DNA from: Marixanthotalea marina | GTDB lineage: Bacteria > Bacteroidota > Bacteroidia > Flavobacteriales > Flavobacteriaceae | Assembly (NCBI GenBank): GCA_018883545.1 | Contig: JAHLEH010000009.1 | Coordinates: forward strand, 43,811-107,810 | DNA: 64,000 nucleotides | Reading direction: 5' to 3' | Shown: in pieces, positions 36,384-44,544 of the stretch | How the letters are laid out: each line of letters opens with the position of its first letter | How positions within the stretch are numbered: the first letter of the stretch is position 1 | The notes under the pieces: model-generated | What the model saw: only the letters and a program-made list of their open reading frames with translations | Databases searched by the model: none | Told to the model about the DNA's origin: nothing | Position numbers and translations under genes: made by a program

Positions 36384-37655
36384 ATGGAAAGACGTAAATT
36401 TATTCGCAACATGGCCATAACAGCTCCGGCCATGATGTTTATGCCCTACTATAACCTTTGGGCCAACCCGATGGCAAAAAAAGTAAAAATCACCAATGTT
36501 AAATGTGTGCTTGTTCAAATGGGCAGCATGCGTGTAAGTCCGTTGGTAAAAATAGAAACTGATGCTGGTTTGGTAGGCATTGGCGAATGTCACCACGATG
36601 AAAACGGACATGGCGCTAAGGATATCGTACTTAACGTTTGTAAACCCATCTTAATGGGTAAAGATCCATTAGATTTAGAATATTTAATATTTAAAATGAG
36701 CACCCGAACCTCCTATTACGGTGGTAACCACGGTTTGGCCACCCATGCCATTACTGGGGTTGAATTTGCACTTTGGGATTTAATAGGCAAAATAACCGAC
36801 CAGCCCGTTCGTAAATTATTGGGTGGTGGTGCCCATGTAAATGAAGTGCGTGCCTATGCCTCTGCCCGCCCTCGTAACATGCTAGATATGGATTCGGTTC
36901 AGGAATTTGCTGAATTAATGAAAAACCAAGGGTGGACCGCCTGTAAAAGTGATATAGACCGTGATCAGCGTTGGAATCAATTAAACAACAGACGCCTTTC
37001 CAATACAGGTGTAGATACCATAGCTAAAGGCTTTACAAATATGCGGGAAGCACTCGGCCCTGAATTTGATATTGCGGTACATTGCCATTGGGAATTCGAT
37101 TTCGACAGTGCGTTACGTCTTTGTCGTGCCGTAGAACACATTCGTCCAGCGTGGATAGAAGATCCGCTTCCTATTGGTTATAACGAACAATGGGTAAAAC
37201 TGACCGAACAATCTCCTGTTCCAGTATTAACTGGTGAAAATTTATATACTCGAGATGATTTCCGTCCGTTTATAGTAAACCAAGGCGTTAATTTGATTGA
37301 AATTGATGTATCTATGGCAGGTGGTTTATTAGAAGCCAAAAAAATAGCCGATTTAGCCGAACTGTATTACATTCCAGTATGCACCCACAATGTGGCTGGT
37401 CCAGTTGCCACCATAGCTTCTGCAAACCTAGCGGCCTCTGTAAGGGAGTTTGTAGCACACGAAGCCTTTATATTCAACCCAATTAACCGTGCTGGTCGCG
37501 GTATTAACGGTGACCCAGATGTGTTGGGCTACGATAAAGAGATGATTGTAAATGGGCACATTCAATTAAGTGACCGTCCAGGTTTTGGTATCGAACTTAA
37601 TGAAAAACTTATTAAAGAAAAATACATGGTCGACGGTGAAACCTGGTGGGATTAA
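36384..37655 (+). CDS. Enolase-superfamily (mandelate racemase/galactonate dehydratase-like) enzyme with Tat-type signal
   Basis: A 423-residue protein starting with a twin-Arg sequence ERRKFIRNMAITAPAMM, then a mandelate-racemase-type fold: GLVGIGECHHDENGHG, GVEFALWDLIGKITDQPV, metal ligands in HCHWEFDF, WIEDPLP and LTGENLY, and the late base region THNVAGPVATIAS. The HCH...EDP...GEN pattern is closest to sugar-acid dehydratases such as D-galactonate dehydratase. Location with a GH2 and an esterase suggests uronate or aldonate catabolism. Export by Tat is unusual for the superfamily. Confidence 0.85.
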   Translation: MERRKFIRNMAITAPAMMFMPYYNLWANPMAKKVKITNVKCVLVQMGSMRVSPLVKIETDAGLVGIGECHHDENGHGAKDIVLNVCKPILMGKDPLDLEYLIFKMSTRTSYYGGNHGLATHAITGVEFALWDLIGKITDQPVRKLLGGGAHVNEVRAYASARPRNMLDMDSVQEFAELMKNQGWTACKSDIDRDQRWNQLNNRRLSNTGVDTIAKGFTNMREALGPEFDIAVHCHWEFDFDSALRLCRAVEHIRPAWIEDPLPIGYNEQWVKLTEQSPVPVLTGENLYTRDDFRPFIVNQGVNLIEIDVSMAGGLLEAKKIADLAELYYIPVCTHNVAGPVATIASANLAASVREFVAHEAFIFNPINRAGRGINGDPDVLGYDKEMIVNGHIQLSDRPGFGIELNEKLIKEKYMVDGETWWD

Positions 37656-37674
37656 TGCTTCAACATAAACACAT

Positions 37675-37706
37675 AAAAACTCCAAGACGTATCTTGGAGT
37701 TTTTTG
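37675..37706 (+). terminator. Terminator after the enolase-superfamily gene
   Basis: Stem AAAAACTCCAAGA (37675-37687) and TCTTGGAGTTTTT (37692-37704) around a CGTA loop, followed by T. It separates this gene from the SDR gene, which has its own promoter-like sequence. Confidence 0.85.
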
Positions 37707-37711
37707 TTTCA

Positions 37712-37742
37712 TTGATTTTGTAGTTTGAATGCTCTAACTTAG
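37712..37742 (+). promoter_or_regulatory. Promoter-like element for the SDR gene
   Basis: TTG (37712-37714), a 20-base spacer and TAACTTAG (37735-37742), one mismatch from TAnnTTTG. The arrangement, including the flanking ATTGATTTTGT, is repeated before the gene at 38697. Confidence 0.5.
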
Positions 37743-37772
37743 CCAAGCAATAATAATTTTAAACTAACAAAA

Positions 37773-38534
37773 ATGTCAAAAAATAAAATAGCCTTAGTTA
37801 CGGGAGGAAGTAGAGGATTAGGAAAAGATATGGCCATTAACATTGCCAAGAAAGGTATCGATGTCATTATAACCTACCACTCTAATACTAAAGCAGCAGA
37901 AGCTGTTATTGCTGAAGTTGAATCATTAGGGCAAAGTTGCGAAGCATTTCAATTAGATAGTAGCAACACCTCTCAATTTGATGAATTTTTCAACAAGGTT
38001 TCAAGTTATTTGAAGTCTGAAAAGGGTACAGACCGTTTCGATTTTCTAATAAACAATGCCGGTACCGGCCTTTATGAATTAATTTCAGAAACCAGCGAAG
38101 ATCAACTGGACGCCATGTATAACATCCATTTTAAAAGCGTGTATTTTCTAACGCAAAAAGCCATACCCTTTATGAATAATGGTGGTAGAATTATCAATAT
38201 TTCTTCGGGCTTGGTGCGATATTCATTCCCTACAGCTTCGGCTTACGCTTGTATGAAAGGTGCTGTTGAAGTATTCACAAGATATTTAGCCAAAGAATTA
38301 GCTCCTAGAAAAATCGCCGTGAATACAGTAGCCCCTGGTGCCATTGCAACCGATTTTGGTGGTGGTGAAAACAAGACCAATACAAAGAAAATAGAGTTTA
38401 TTTCAGGCTCAACCGCATTAGGGCGCATGGGGCAACCGGATGATATTGGAGGCGTTGTTGCTTTTTTATGTACCGAGGACGCCAAATGGGTAAACGGGCA
38501 ACGCATTGAAGTTACAGGTGGTATGCTATTGTAA
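37773..38534 (+). CDS. SDR-family NAD(P)-dependent oxidoreductase
   Basis: A 253-residue classical short-chain dehydrogenase: cofactor loop TGGSRGLGKD at residues 9-18, NNAG motif FLINNAGTG, active-site Ser in INISSG and YxxxK as YACMKG, with PGAIATDF and a terminal GGMLL. The family oxidises or reduces hydroxyl/keto groups of sugars, steroids or acyl carriers. It lies between two sugar-acid type genes with terminators on both sides; it may handle a uronate-derived intermediate, but that rests on position only. Confidence 0.9.
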   Translation: MSKNKIALVTGGSRGLGKDMAINIAKKGIDVIITYHSNTKAAEAVIAEVESLGQSCEAFQLDSSNTSQFDEFFNKVSSYLKSEKGTDRFDFLINNAGTGLYELISETSEDQLDAMYNIHFKSVYFLTQKAIPFMNNGGRIINISSGLVRYSFPTASAYACMKGAVEVFTRYLAKELAPRKIAVNTVAPGAIATDFGGGENKTNTKKIEFISGSTALGRMGQPDDIGGVVAFLCTEDAKWVNGQRIEVTGGMLL

Positions 38535-38554
38535 TTAAATTTTAAAACTTGTTT

Positions 38555-38588
38555 AAAAACTTCCAACAAACTTTCTTGGAGGTTTTTT
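38555..38588 (+). terminator. Terminator after the SDR gene
   Basis: Stem AAAAACTTCCAA (38555-38566) and TTGGAGGTTTTT (38576-38587) with one G-T wobble and a 9-base loop, followed by T residues, 20 bases after the stop. Confidence 0.75.
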
Positions 38589-38638
38589 TATTTCACTGAT
38601 TTTCAAATCGTTTATTGAAAACTAATCAAAGCCATTTA

Positions 38639-38669
38639 TTGATTTTGTGCCTATAAACCATTAAATTAG
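38639..38669 (+). promoter_or_regulatory. Promoter-like element for the molybdenum hydroxylase gene
   Basis: TTG (38639-38641), a 20-base spacer and TAAATTAG (38662-38669), in the context ATTGATTTTGT also seen before the SDR gene. Confidence 0.5.
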
Positions 38670-38696
38670 CTACAACGGGTTATAAATCATAAAACT

Positions 38697-40937
38697 ATGG
38701 CACTCTTAAAAACTTCCTATAACAGACGGTCCTTTATAAAAACATCTGCGCTAGCTGGAGGGGGCTTAATGCTCAACTTTTGCTGGTTTACTTCGTGTAA
38801 ATCCCCCTCAGAAGAAGAGGTTTTAAACCCTCCAAAAGAATGGTTTGAATTTAATGGGTATATTAAAATTGCCGATAATGGCCAAGTTACTATCATGTCG
38901 CCCAATCCTGAGGGCGGACAAAACATAAAAACGTCCATGCCCATGATTGTAGCCGAAGAATTGGACATAGATTGGAAAGACGTCATTGTAGAACAAGCAC
39001 CCTTGAACACCGCACTTTATAACCGCCAATTTATAGGAGGTAGTCAAGCCATACGCACCAGTTGGAATAACCTAAGAATGGCTGGAGCTACTGCTAGGCA
39101 GATGCTTTGTGAAGCAGCAGCAAAATCTTGGAACGTACCTATTGGTGAAATTACAACTTCAAATGGAATTTTAAAACATGAGATAAGCGGCAAAACCGCT
39201 CACTATGGCGAATTGGCTTCAGAGGCTGTTAATATACCTATACCAAAGGAAATACAAGTAAAAAGCATTAATGAATTCAATATTATAGGTACGTCACAAA
39301 AAAATGTAGAGGGCAAAAACATAGTAACCGGCAAACCATTATTTGGCTTAGACACCTACAAGGAAGGTATGTTAACCGCTATGATTGTACATCCACCTGC
39401 CTTTGGTTTGAAATTAAAATCTGTGGACGACGCTACAGTTAAATTGATGCCTGGCATCAAAGATGTGTTTAGCATTAAGGTATTGAACGACGATTATGTA
39501 AGACAAAATTTTGACACCTGTTCATTTCTTGAAGTTGTTGCCATAGTGGGCAACTCAACTTGGGAAGTGATGAAAGCAAAAAAAGCCTTAGAAGTTGAAT
39601 ATGAACCTTTTGAAACGCATACCGAAGAGCGCACTTCTTTTGGAGGCAATAAACTAACACGCAATATTCCTGCTGGTTTGGAAAGCTCAGACACACACAT
39701 GGCAAAAATGATTGAAAAAGCTTCTAAACCCAGTGTTGTTGTGCGCAAAGATGGTAATCCTGAAATGGCTTTCCAGAAAGCAGCAAAAGTGATAGAACGT
39801 ACGTATACAGCACCTTTTCTGGCGCACAATTGTATGGAGCCCATGAACTTTTTTGCTGATGTAGGCAATGGAAAAGCCACACTTATTGGGCCACTTCAAA
39901 AAGCTGAGCTCACAGAGCAAACCCTATCGCAACGACTGGGCATTCCTATTGAAAATATAGACATACAAATGACGCGTCTTGGTGGCGGTTTTGGTAGAAG
40001 ATCTTATGCCCATTGGGCAGTGGAAGCAGCACTTATTTCACAACAAATGAACGCACCAGTAAAATTGGTTTACACCCGCGAAGATGATATGACCAGCGGT
40101 ATTTACCGCCCTACCTATCACGCCAAATTTAAGGCTGCTTTGGATGCTAGTAATAACCTAACGGCTTTTCATGTAAAAACAGGTGGTATTCCCGAAAGTC
40201 CATTGGCTGCCGACCGCTTCCCTGCTGGAGCTATAGATAATTACCTTGCTGAGGAATGGACGTTGGATACCAACATCACCGTGGGTTCTTTTAGAGCACC
40301 GCGCTCTAATTTTATGGCCAGTGCAGAACAGTCCTTTTTAGATGAAATTGCTGAAGTTGCTGGCAAAGACCCGATTGATTTTAGATTGGAATTGTTGGAA
40401 AAAGCCAAAAACAATCCTGTTGGCGATAGAAACGATTACGATGCCGACCGCTATGCAGGCGTGCTAAAATTAGTAAAAGAAAAATCGGATTGGAGCAATA
40501 TACCTGACGGCATTTCCCGAGGTGTGTCTGCTTATTTCTGCCATAACTCCTATGCCGCTCAGGTGTTAGATTTAAAAATAGAAAATGGCTCCCCAGTTAT
40601 TGAAAACGTTTGCTGTGTGGTAGATTGTGGTATTGTAGTAAACCCAGATGCGGCCACCAATTTATCGGAAGGTGCTATTGTAGATGGTATTGGCAATGCC
40701 TTATATGGCGAATTAACTTTTAAGGAGGGCGTTCCCAAAAAAAACAACTTTCACCAATACCGATTGATTCGTATGTCGGAAGCCCCTAAAAACATAGACA
40801 TTCACTTTGTAAAGAACGATATAGATCCAACAGGTTTGGGTGAGCCTGCCTTCCCTCCTGCTTTTGGCGCACTGGCAAACGCATTATATAAAGCCACGGG
40901 CAAACGGCAGTATAACCAGCCTTTTAAAATAGCTTAA
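38697..40937 (+). CDS. Molybdopterin-binding aldehyde/isoquinoline oxidoreductase large subunit, Tat-exported
   Basis: A 746-residue xanthine-oxidase-family large subunit of the isoquinoline 1-oxidoreductase beta type. N-terminus has a Tat motif NRRSFIKTSALAGGG; downstream are GGSQAIRTSWNNLRMAGA, the GGGFGRRSYAHWAVEAA molybdopterin loop, FRAPRSNFMASAEQSFLDE, and GLGEPAFPPAFGALANAL with the active-site Glu region. Enzymes of this type work with a small [2Fe-2S] subunit, which is not adjacent here. Likely periplasmic aldehyde or N-heterocycle oxidation; the substrate is unknown. Confidence 0.88.
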   Translation: MALLKTSYNRRSFIKTSALAGGGLMLNFCWFTSCKSPSEEEVLNPPKEWFEFNGYIKIADNGQVTIMSPNPEGGQNIKTSMPMIVAEELDIDWKDVIVEQAPLNTALYNRQFIGGSQAIRTSWNNLRMAGATARQMLCEAAAKSWNVPIGEITTSNGILKHEISGKTAHYGELASEAVNIPIPKEIQVKSINEFNIIGTSQKNVEGKNIVTGKPLFGLDTYKEGMLTAMIVHPPAFGLKLKSVDDATVKLMPGIKDVFSIKVLNDDYVRQNFDTCSFLEVVAIVGNSTWEVMKAKKALEVEYEPFETHTEERTSFGGNKLTRNIPAGLESSDTHMAKMIEKASKPSVVVRKDGNPEMAFQKAAKVIERTYTAPFLAHNCMEPMNFFADVGNGKATLIGPLQKAELTEQTLSQRLGIPIENIDIQMTRLGGGFGRRSYAHWAVEAALISQQMNAPVKLVYTREDDMTSGIYRPTYHAKFKAALDASNNLTAFHVKTGGIPESPLAADRFPAGAIDNYLAEEWTLDTNITVGSFRAPRSNFMASAEQSFLDEIAEVAGKDPIDFRLELLEKAKNNPVGDRNDYDADRYAGVLKLVKEKSDWSNIPDGISRGVSAYFCHNSYAAQVLDLKIENGSPVIENVCCVVDCGIVVNPDAATNLSEGAIVDGIGNALYGELTFKEGVPKKNNFHQYRLIRMSEAPKNIDIHFVKNDIDPTGLGEPAFPPAFGALANALYKATGKRQYNQPFKIA

Positions 40938-40968
40938 TGTTATATTTTTAAAATATCTGCATAAAAAG

Positions 40969-41907
40969 ATGGAAATCAAACCACTTGAGGAAATTCTCCC
41001 CATTGATAGAGATGAGTATTTAATAAAAATTCAGAATCATTGTTCCAACCTACTTAGAAGAATAATTAACAATGCAACACATTATATTCAATTTGACATT
41101 GATATTGAACGATTGGGCAAAGATAATCACGTACCCACCTTAATGTTCAGAAACATAATTGAAATTTCGGATACAATTTCCATACTTATAAAAGAATCTT
41201 CGATTGAACCTTGCAAAATTTTGCTACGAAGTTTATTAGAAAATATCCTATTATTAATCTATATGTTAGAAGGTGATGAAAAGCGCAATGCTCTATGTTA
41301 TATGGTAGTAAGAACAAATAGAGAAATCAAGAAGTACAATAAATTTATAGATAATAATCAAAGCTCAAAACAATTTAAACTTCTAATAGAAAAAGATACC
41401 CTAAACTTAAATTTTGATAGATTTATGAATCATCCTGACTTAATCAAGGCTAAGGATTCTAAATCAAGGCTATTGGAAGAACCTGAATTTAAAATAGTAC
41501 AAAGTGAATATTTAAGAACTTCAAAAAAGAAGGGTTGCAAAAATCCTGAATGGTACACCTTGTATGATGGACCTAAAAATATTTTTGAACTCGCTGAAAA
41601 ATTAAAAAAAACTATTCATTATGAATTTTTCTATCGTAAATTTTCAGAATCTGTTCATGGCAATGATATTTTTAAAGGTATGATTTCAGCAGGTAACGGA
41701 AAAGGTCAAATCATTCAAATTAGAAATTTCAAGGACACTCAAAAAGTTACCTCTGACACAGTTTCCTTGTTACTTGAAATTTTCTATTTATATGTACTTA
41801 AAAGAATACCAAACAAAAAAAATGATTTCAATAATTGGTACTACTTAACAATAAGGAATGATTTTTTGGATCTTAATAGTCGGAATTATATTAATTATAA
41901 AGAATAA
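40969..41907 (+). CDS. DUF5677-like protein of unknown function
   Basis: A 312-residue soluble, mostly helical protein, rich in Lys, Asn and Ile, AT-rich at codon level. The core IEPCKILLRSLLENILLLIYML resembles the conserved R-x-L-x-E helix of DUF5677-type proteins, with HYEFFYRKFSESVHG as a second conserved-looking segment. It lies 31 bases after the molybdenum hydroxylase but is unrelated to it, and is followed by a repeat-rich gene-free island, which suggests accessory DNA. Confidence 0.65.
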   Translation: MEIKPLEEILPIDRDEYLIKIQNHCSNLLRRIINNATHYIQFDIDIERLGKDNHVPTLMFRNIIEISDTISILIKESSIEPCKILLRSLLENILLLIYMLEGDEKRNALCYMVVRTNREIKKYNKFIDNNQSSKQFKLLIEKDTLNLNFDRFMNHPDLIKAKDSKSRLLEEPEFKIVQSEYLRTSKKKGCKNPEWYTLYDGPKNIFELAEKLKKTIHYEFFYRKFSESVHGNDIFKGMISAGNGKGQIIQIRNFKDTQKVTSDTVSLLLEIFYLYVLKRIPNKKNDFNNWYYLTIRNDFLDLNSRNYINYKE

Positions 41908-42083
41908 AATCGGATTTGTAAATCATAAAAAACCTATAATCGTAACTTACTATTCACTTCGTATATTTTTTACCCCCTTCTTATATTTTACAAAATCTCT
42001 TTGTTAATTATACAATTTTGTCACTTCAAGTGAATTTGCCAAGTGAACCAAAGCAAATTTGTATCGAGAAGTAAACCAAACCT

Positions 42084-42420
42084 AGGTTCTCGATACAATT
42101 TTCTAATGAAAATCACTCGAACTGACAGTTCACAATAAAAACAAATTGCTTTGTCTCAAAGTTATTAAGAGTTCTCGTTATGACATTATTTTAAATACTT
42201 CCCCTTTTTACTACCCTCATAAATTTGGTATTTTACCAACGTCATTGCGAGGAATGAAGCATGAATGACGAAGCAATCTCATGATATAGAACTAAAAATA
42301 AACAGATTGCTTCAGTCGTAAACTCCTTCGTAATGACGAATACAACAAACTGTTACGTCAGTTCGAGTGTCCCGCCTTAGTGGGATGCCTGCCTGTCAGC
42401 AGACGGGTATCGAGAACCTT
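42084..42420. repeat. MITE-like outer inverted-repeat element
   Basis: Two pairs of exact 13-base complementary arms in nested order: AGGTTCTCGATAC (42084-42096) with GTATCGAGAACCT (42408-42420), and CACTCGAACTGAC (42114-42126) with GTCAGTTCGAGTG (42357-42369). A further local hairpin is formed by GTATCGAGAA at 42061-42070 with 42087-42096. The region is non-coding; it resembles a non-autonomous repeat unit. Confidence 0.7.
42240..42338. repeat. Inner palindromic repeat (CGTCATTGCGA... type)
   Basis: A 99-base element with imperfect inverted ends: CGTCATTGCGAGGA...GAAGCAATCT (42240-42279) versus AGATTGCTTC...TCCTTCGTAATGACG (42304-42338). This CGTCATTGCGA / GAAGCAATCT form is a familiar interspersed repeat in many bacterial genomes. 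It sits between the inner arms of the outer element, suggesting insertion of one repeat into another. Confidence 0.7.
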
Positions 42421-42443
42421 GTAAGTGCCAGCTAATGTTATGG

Positions 42444-42463
42444 ATTCCTGCTTTCGCAGGAAT
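42444..42463. repeat. REP-like hairpin, copy 1 (ATTCCTGC-TTTC-GCAGGAAT)
   Basis: ATTCCTGC and GCAGGAAT around TTTC, followed by GACA. The same core recurs at 44545-44572, where the stem is longer. Confidence 0.8.
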
Positions 42464-42476
42464 GACAGTAATGACG

Positions 42477-43634
42477 TTATTTTAGATACTTGCCTTTTTT
42501 ACTGCCCTCATAAATCTGGTACTTAACCAAACGGGCTTCCAGCTTAGCATTGTACAAATGTATTTTTCGGGATGGACGTAACCCTACATGCTTTAAAGCT
42601 TCCAAATTACTGGTAATAAACCAGGCATCGGTATTTGGGTAATTTTGTTTTAAGGTATCGCCTATGTTTTTGTAAAAGGCTTCCATATCTAAATTCAAGC
42701 GCTCGCCATACGGCGGATTAAAGAGCATGTGCAATTTAGCATCGCCGCCTTTTTGGGTTTTAAAAAAGTCTTCATGCTTAACCTCGATAAAATCCTCTAG
42801 ATGGGCATTTTTAATATTGTCTTTGGCTTTAAGCACTGCGCTTGGGGCTTTATCGTAACCATAGATTTTGTGGTGGAAATCGCGTGTTTTTTTAAGTAAC
42901 GATTCTTCTATTTTTTCAAACAGATCGACATCCCAATCCTGCCAACGCTCAAATGCAAATTCCTTGCGCATTAAATTGGGCGGAATGTTACAGGCAATCA
43001 TAGCGGTTTCAATTAAAATGGTACCACTACCACACATAGGATCCATAAAATCGGATTGACCATCCCAACCAGACAACATGACCAACCCAGCAGCCAATAC
43101 CTCATTTATAGGTGCAATGTTGGTGGCTGTTTTATAGCCACGCTTGTGCAGGGAATCGCCCGAAGAATCCAACGATACGGTGCATTGTTGCCTATCGATA
43201 TGGATGTTTATTTTTAAATCGGGGAATTTTAAATCCACATTGGGGCGTTCGCCCGTGGTGTCCCTAAACTTATCTACAATGGCATCTTTGGTTTTTAGGG
43301 CAATGTAAAGGGAATTGGTAAACAAATCACTGTGTATGGTAGCATCTACCGCCAAAGTATTTTTGGGCGTCATATAGTTTTCCCAAGGCATGGCATAGAG
43401 TTCTTTGTATAAATCGTTCTCGTTCCTTACCCTAAAGGTGGCTATGGGCTTTAATATTTTTATAGCAGTACGTAACCCCAAATTGGCTTTATACATAAAC
43501 CCCTTATCACCCACAAAACTAACACTGCGCGTGCCCTGTTTTACATCTTGTGCACCCATTTGGGTGAGTTCGTTTGCCAAAAGTTCTTCAAACCCAAAAA
43601 GGGTTTTGGCTAGCATCGTAAAATTTTCCTGCAT
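42477..43634 (-). CDS. THUMP-domain class I RNA methyltransferase (RlmL N-terminal-like)
   Basis: A 385-residue SAM-dependent methyltransferase: N-terminal ferredoxin-like/THUMP region (MLAKTLFGFEELLANEL, then RTAIKIL and the DLFTNSLYIALKTKDAIVD segment), then the catalytic domain with the SAM-binding DPMCGSGTILIE and the FNPPYGERL motif (NPPY) of N2-guanine methyltransferases. This corresponds to the RlmL/YcbY N-terminal half, which makes m2G2445 in 23S rRNA; the target here is inferred. A -7-like TATTTTTG lies at 43655-43662 on the minus strand. Confidence 0.92.
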   Translation of the reverse strand: MQENFTMLAKTLFGFEELLANELTQMGAQDVKQGTRSVSFVGDKGFMYKANLGLRTAIKILKPIATFRVRNENDLYKELYAMPWENYMTPKNTLAVDATIHSDLFTNSLYIALKTKDAIVDKFRDTTGERPNVDLKFPDLKINIHIDRQQCTVSLDSSGDSLHKRGYKTATNIAPINEVLAAGLVMLSGWDGQSDFMDPMCGSGTILIETAMIACNIPPNLMRKEFAFERWQDWDVDLFEKIEESLLKKTRDFHHKIYGYDKAPSAVLKAKDNIKNAHLEDFIEVKHEDFFKTQKGGDAKLHMLFNPPYGERLNLDMEAFYKNIGDTLKQNYPNTDAWFITSNLEALKHVGLRPSRKIHLYNAKLEARLVKYQIYEGSKKGKYLK

Positions 43635-43700
43635 TGTTTTCTTAAAATAGATTGCAAAAATAATGTAATTTTACGGCAATTAAAGGGTTTATTATAATTT

Positions 43701-43781
43701 GGGTTAAGGATGGCAGCGGCATCCTTTTGTTTTAACAAAAGATAGAGCGAACAGCCTGACCACGCCGGAGCGTGGTAACCC
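43701..43781 (+). ncRNA. Candidate structured RNA, three-way junction (possibly Flavo-1-like)
   Basis: The sequence folds as an outer stem GGGTT (43701-43705) with AACCC (43777-43781), a first arm GGC (43712-43714) with GCC (43754-43756) that leads through an internal loop to CTTTTGT/ACAAAAG (43724-43730/43735-43741), and a second arm ACCACGC (43759-43765) with GCGTGGT (43770-43776). The unpaired AGCGGC and GAGCGAACA stretches look like conserved-loop sequence. It is more GC-rich than the surrounding DNA and lies between the divergent methyltransferase and ZIP genes. The strand and the identity with a known flavobacterial motif such as Flavo-1 are my inference. Confidence 0.5.
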
Positions 43782-43867
43782 CAAAAAAATCACCGAAAAA
43801 AGTAAGGATACCGTTTTTATATGTACAAACATTTCGGTTTATAATTTTTAATGAGTTTTTATAATTG

Positions 43868-44542
43868 ATGACCAAATACGCGCTTCCCATATTGGCTGTT
43901 GCGATAGGCTTTTTAGTAGCAGCATTTTCTAAACGGAAAAAAGCAATTAACACCAAGTTATTGTTGTCTTTTAGCGGGGCGTTCTTGTTAGCGCTTACCT
44001 TGTTTGAATTATTGCCGGAAGTTTACGAACATCTTGAAATTAAGCAGGCTGGCCTATTTATTATGGGCGGTATTTTATTGCAAATTGTACTGGAGTATTT
44101 CTCGAAAGGTGCCGAACATGGGCATGTACATATTCACAAAAACGAAACGGCCTTTCCGTGGTTGCTGTTTGTGAGTTTGTGTATCCACAGTTTTTTGGAA
44201 GGTTTTGCCATACACGAGCATAACGACATGGTGTACGGTGTTTTGGTACATAAAATTCCCGTAGCGACATTGATTAGTATGTTTTTGGTACAATCTGCCT
44301 TTAGCAGAATTCAAATTATAGGGTTTTTAATTGTATTTGCCTTAATGACGCCTTTTGGCACTTTAATATCAAATAATGTGGCTTTGATTAACGATTATAT
44401 TTTTATAATCAATGCGTTTGTAATTGGTATCTTTTTTCATATTTCTACTACCATTTTGTTTGAAAGTAGCGAAGGCCATAAGTTTAATCTATCGAAACTT
44501 ATTGCTATTGTATTGGGTGTGGGTATGGCGTATTTGATTTGA
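43868..44542 (+). CDS. ZIP-family metal transporter
   Basis: A 224-residue membrane protein with seven to eight hydrophobic helices. ZIP metal-site motifs appear as CIHSFLEGFAIHEH (helix IV) and VHKIPVATLISMF (helix V), with a His-rich loop GAEHGHVHIHKNE before them. The family imports zinc, iron or related divalent cations across the inner membrane. An in-frame TTG just before the ATG (43865) is ignored. A REP-like hairpin follows the stop and may serve as a transcript end. Confidence 0.88.
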   Translation: MTKYALPILAVAIGFLVAAFSKRKKAINTKLLLSFSGAFLLALTLFELLPEVYEHLEIKQAGLFIMGGILLQIVLEYFSKGAEHGHVHIHKNETAFPWLLFVSLCIHSFLEGFAIHEHNDMVYGVLVHKIPVATLISMFLVQSAFSRIQIIGFLIVFALMTPFGTLISNNVALINDYIFIINAFVIGIFFHISTTILFESSEGHKFNLSKLIAIVLGVGMAYLI

Positions 44543-44544
44543 TC

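Larger units (their letters stand above)
41908..42476. other. 570-base gene-free island with nested inverted repeats
   Basis: No credible gene. The left part (to about 42050) is plain AT-rich DNA. From 42061 onward it is a nest of inverted repeats, annotated separately. It ends with a REP-like hairpin just before the end of the RlmL-like gene, which is on the other strand. Confidence 0.8.

Noticed and set aside
31867..40937. Polysaccharide utilisation locus (PUL) in the strict sense
   Set aside because: No SusC/SusD pair or sensor/regulator is present in the window, so only a looser carbohydrate gene set is claimed.
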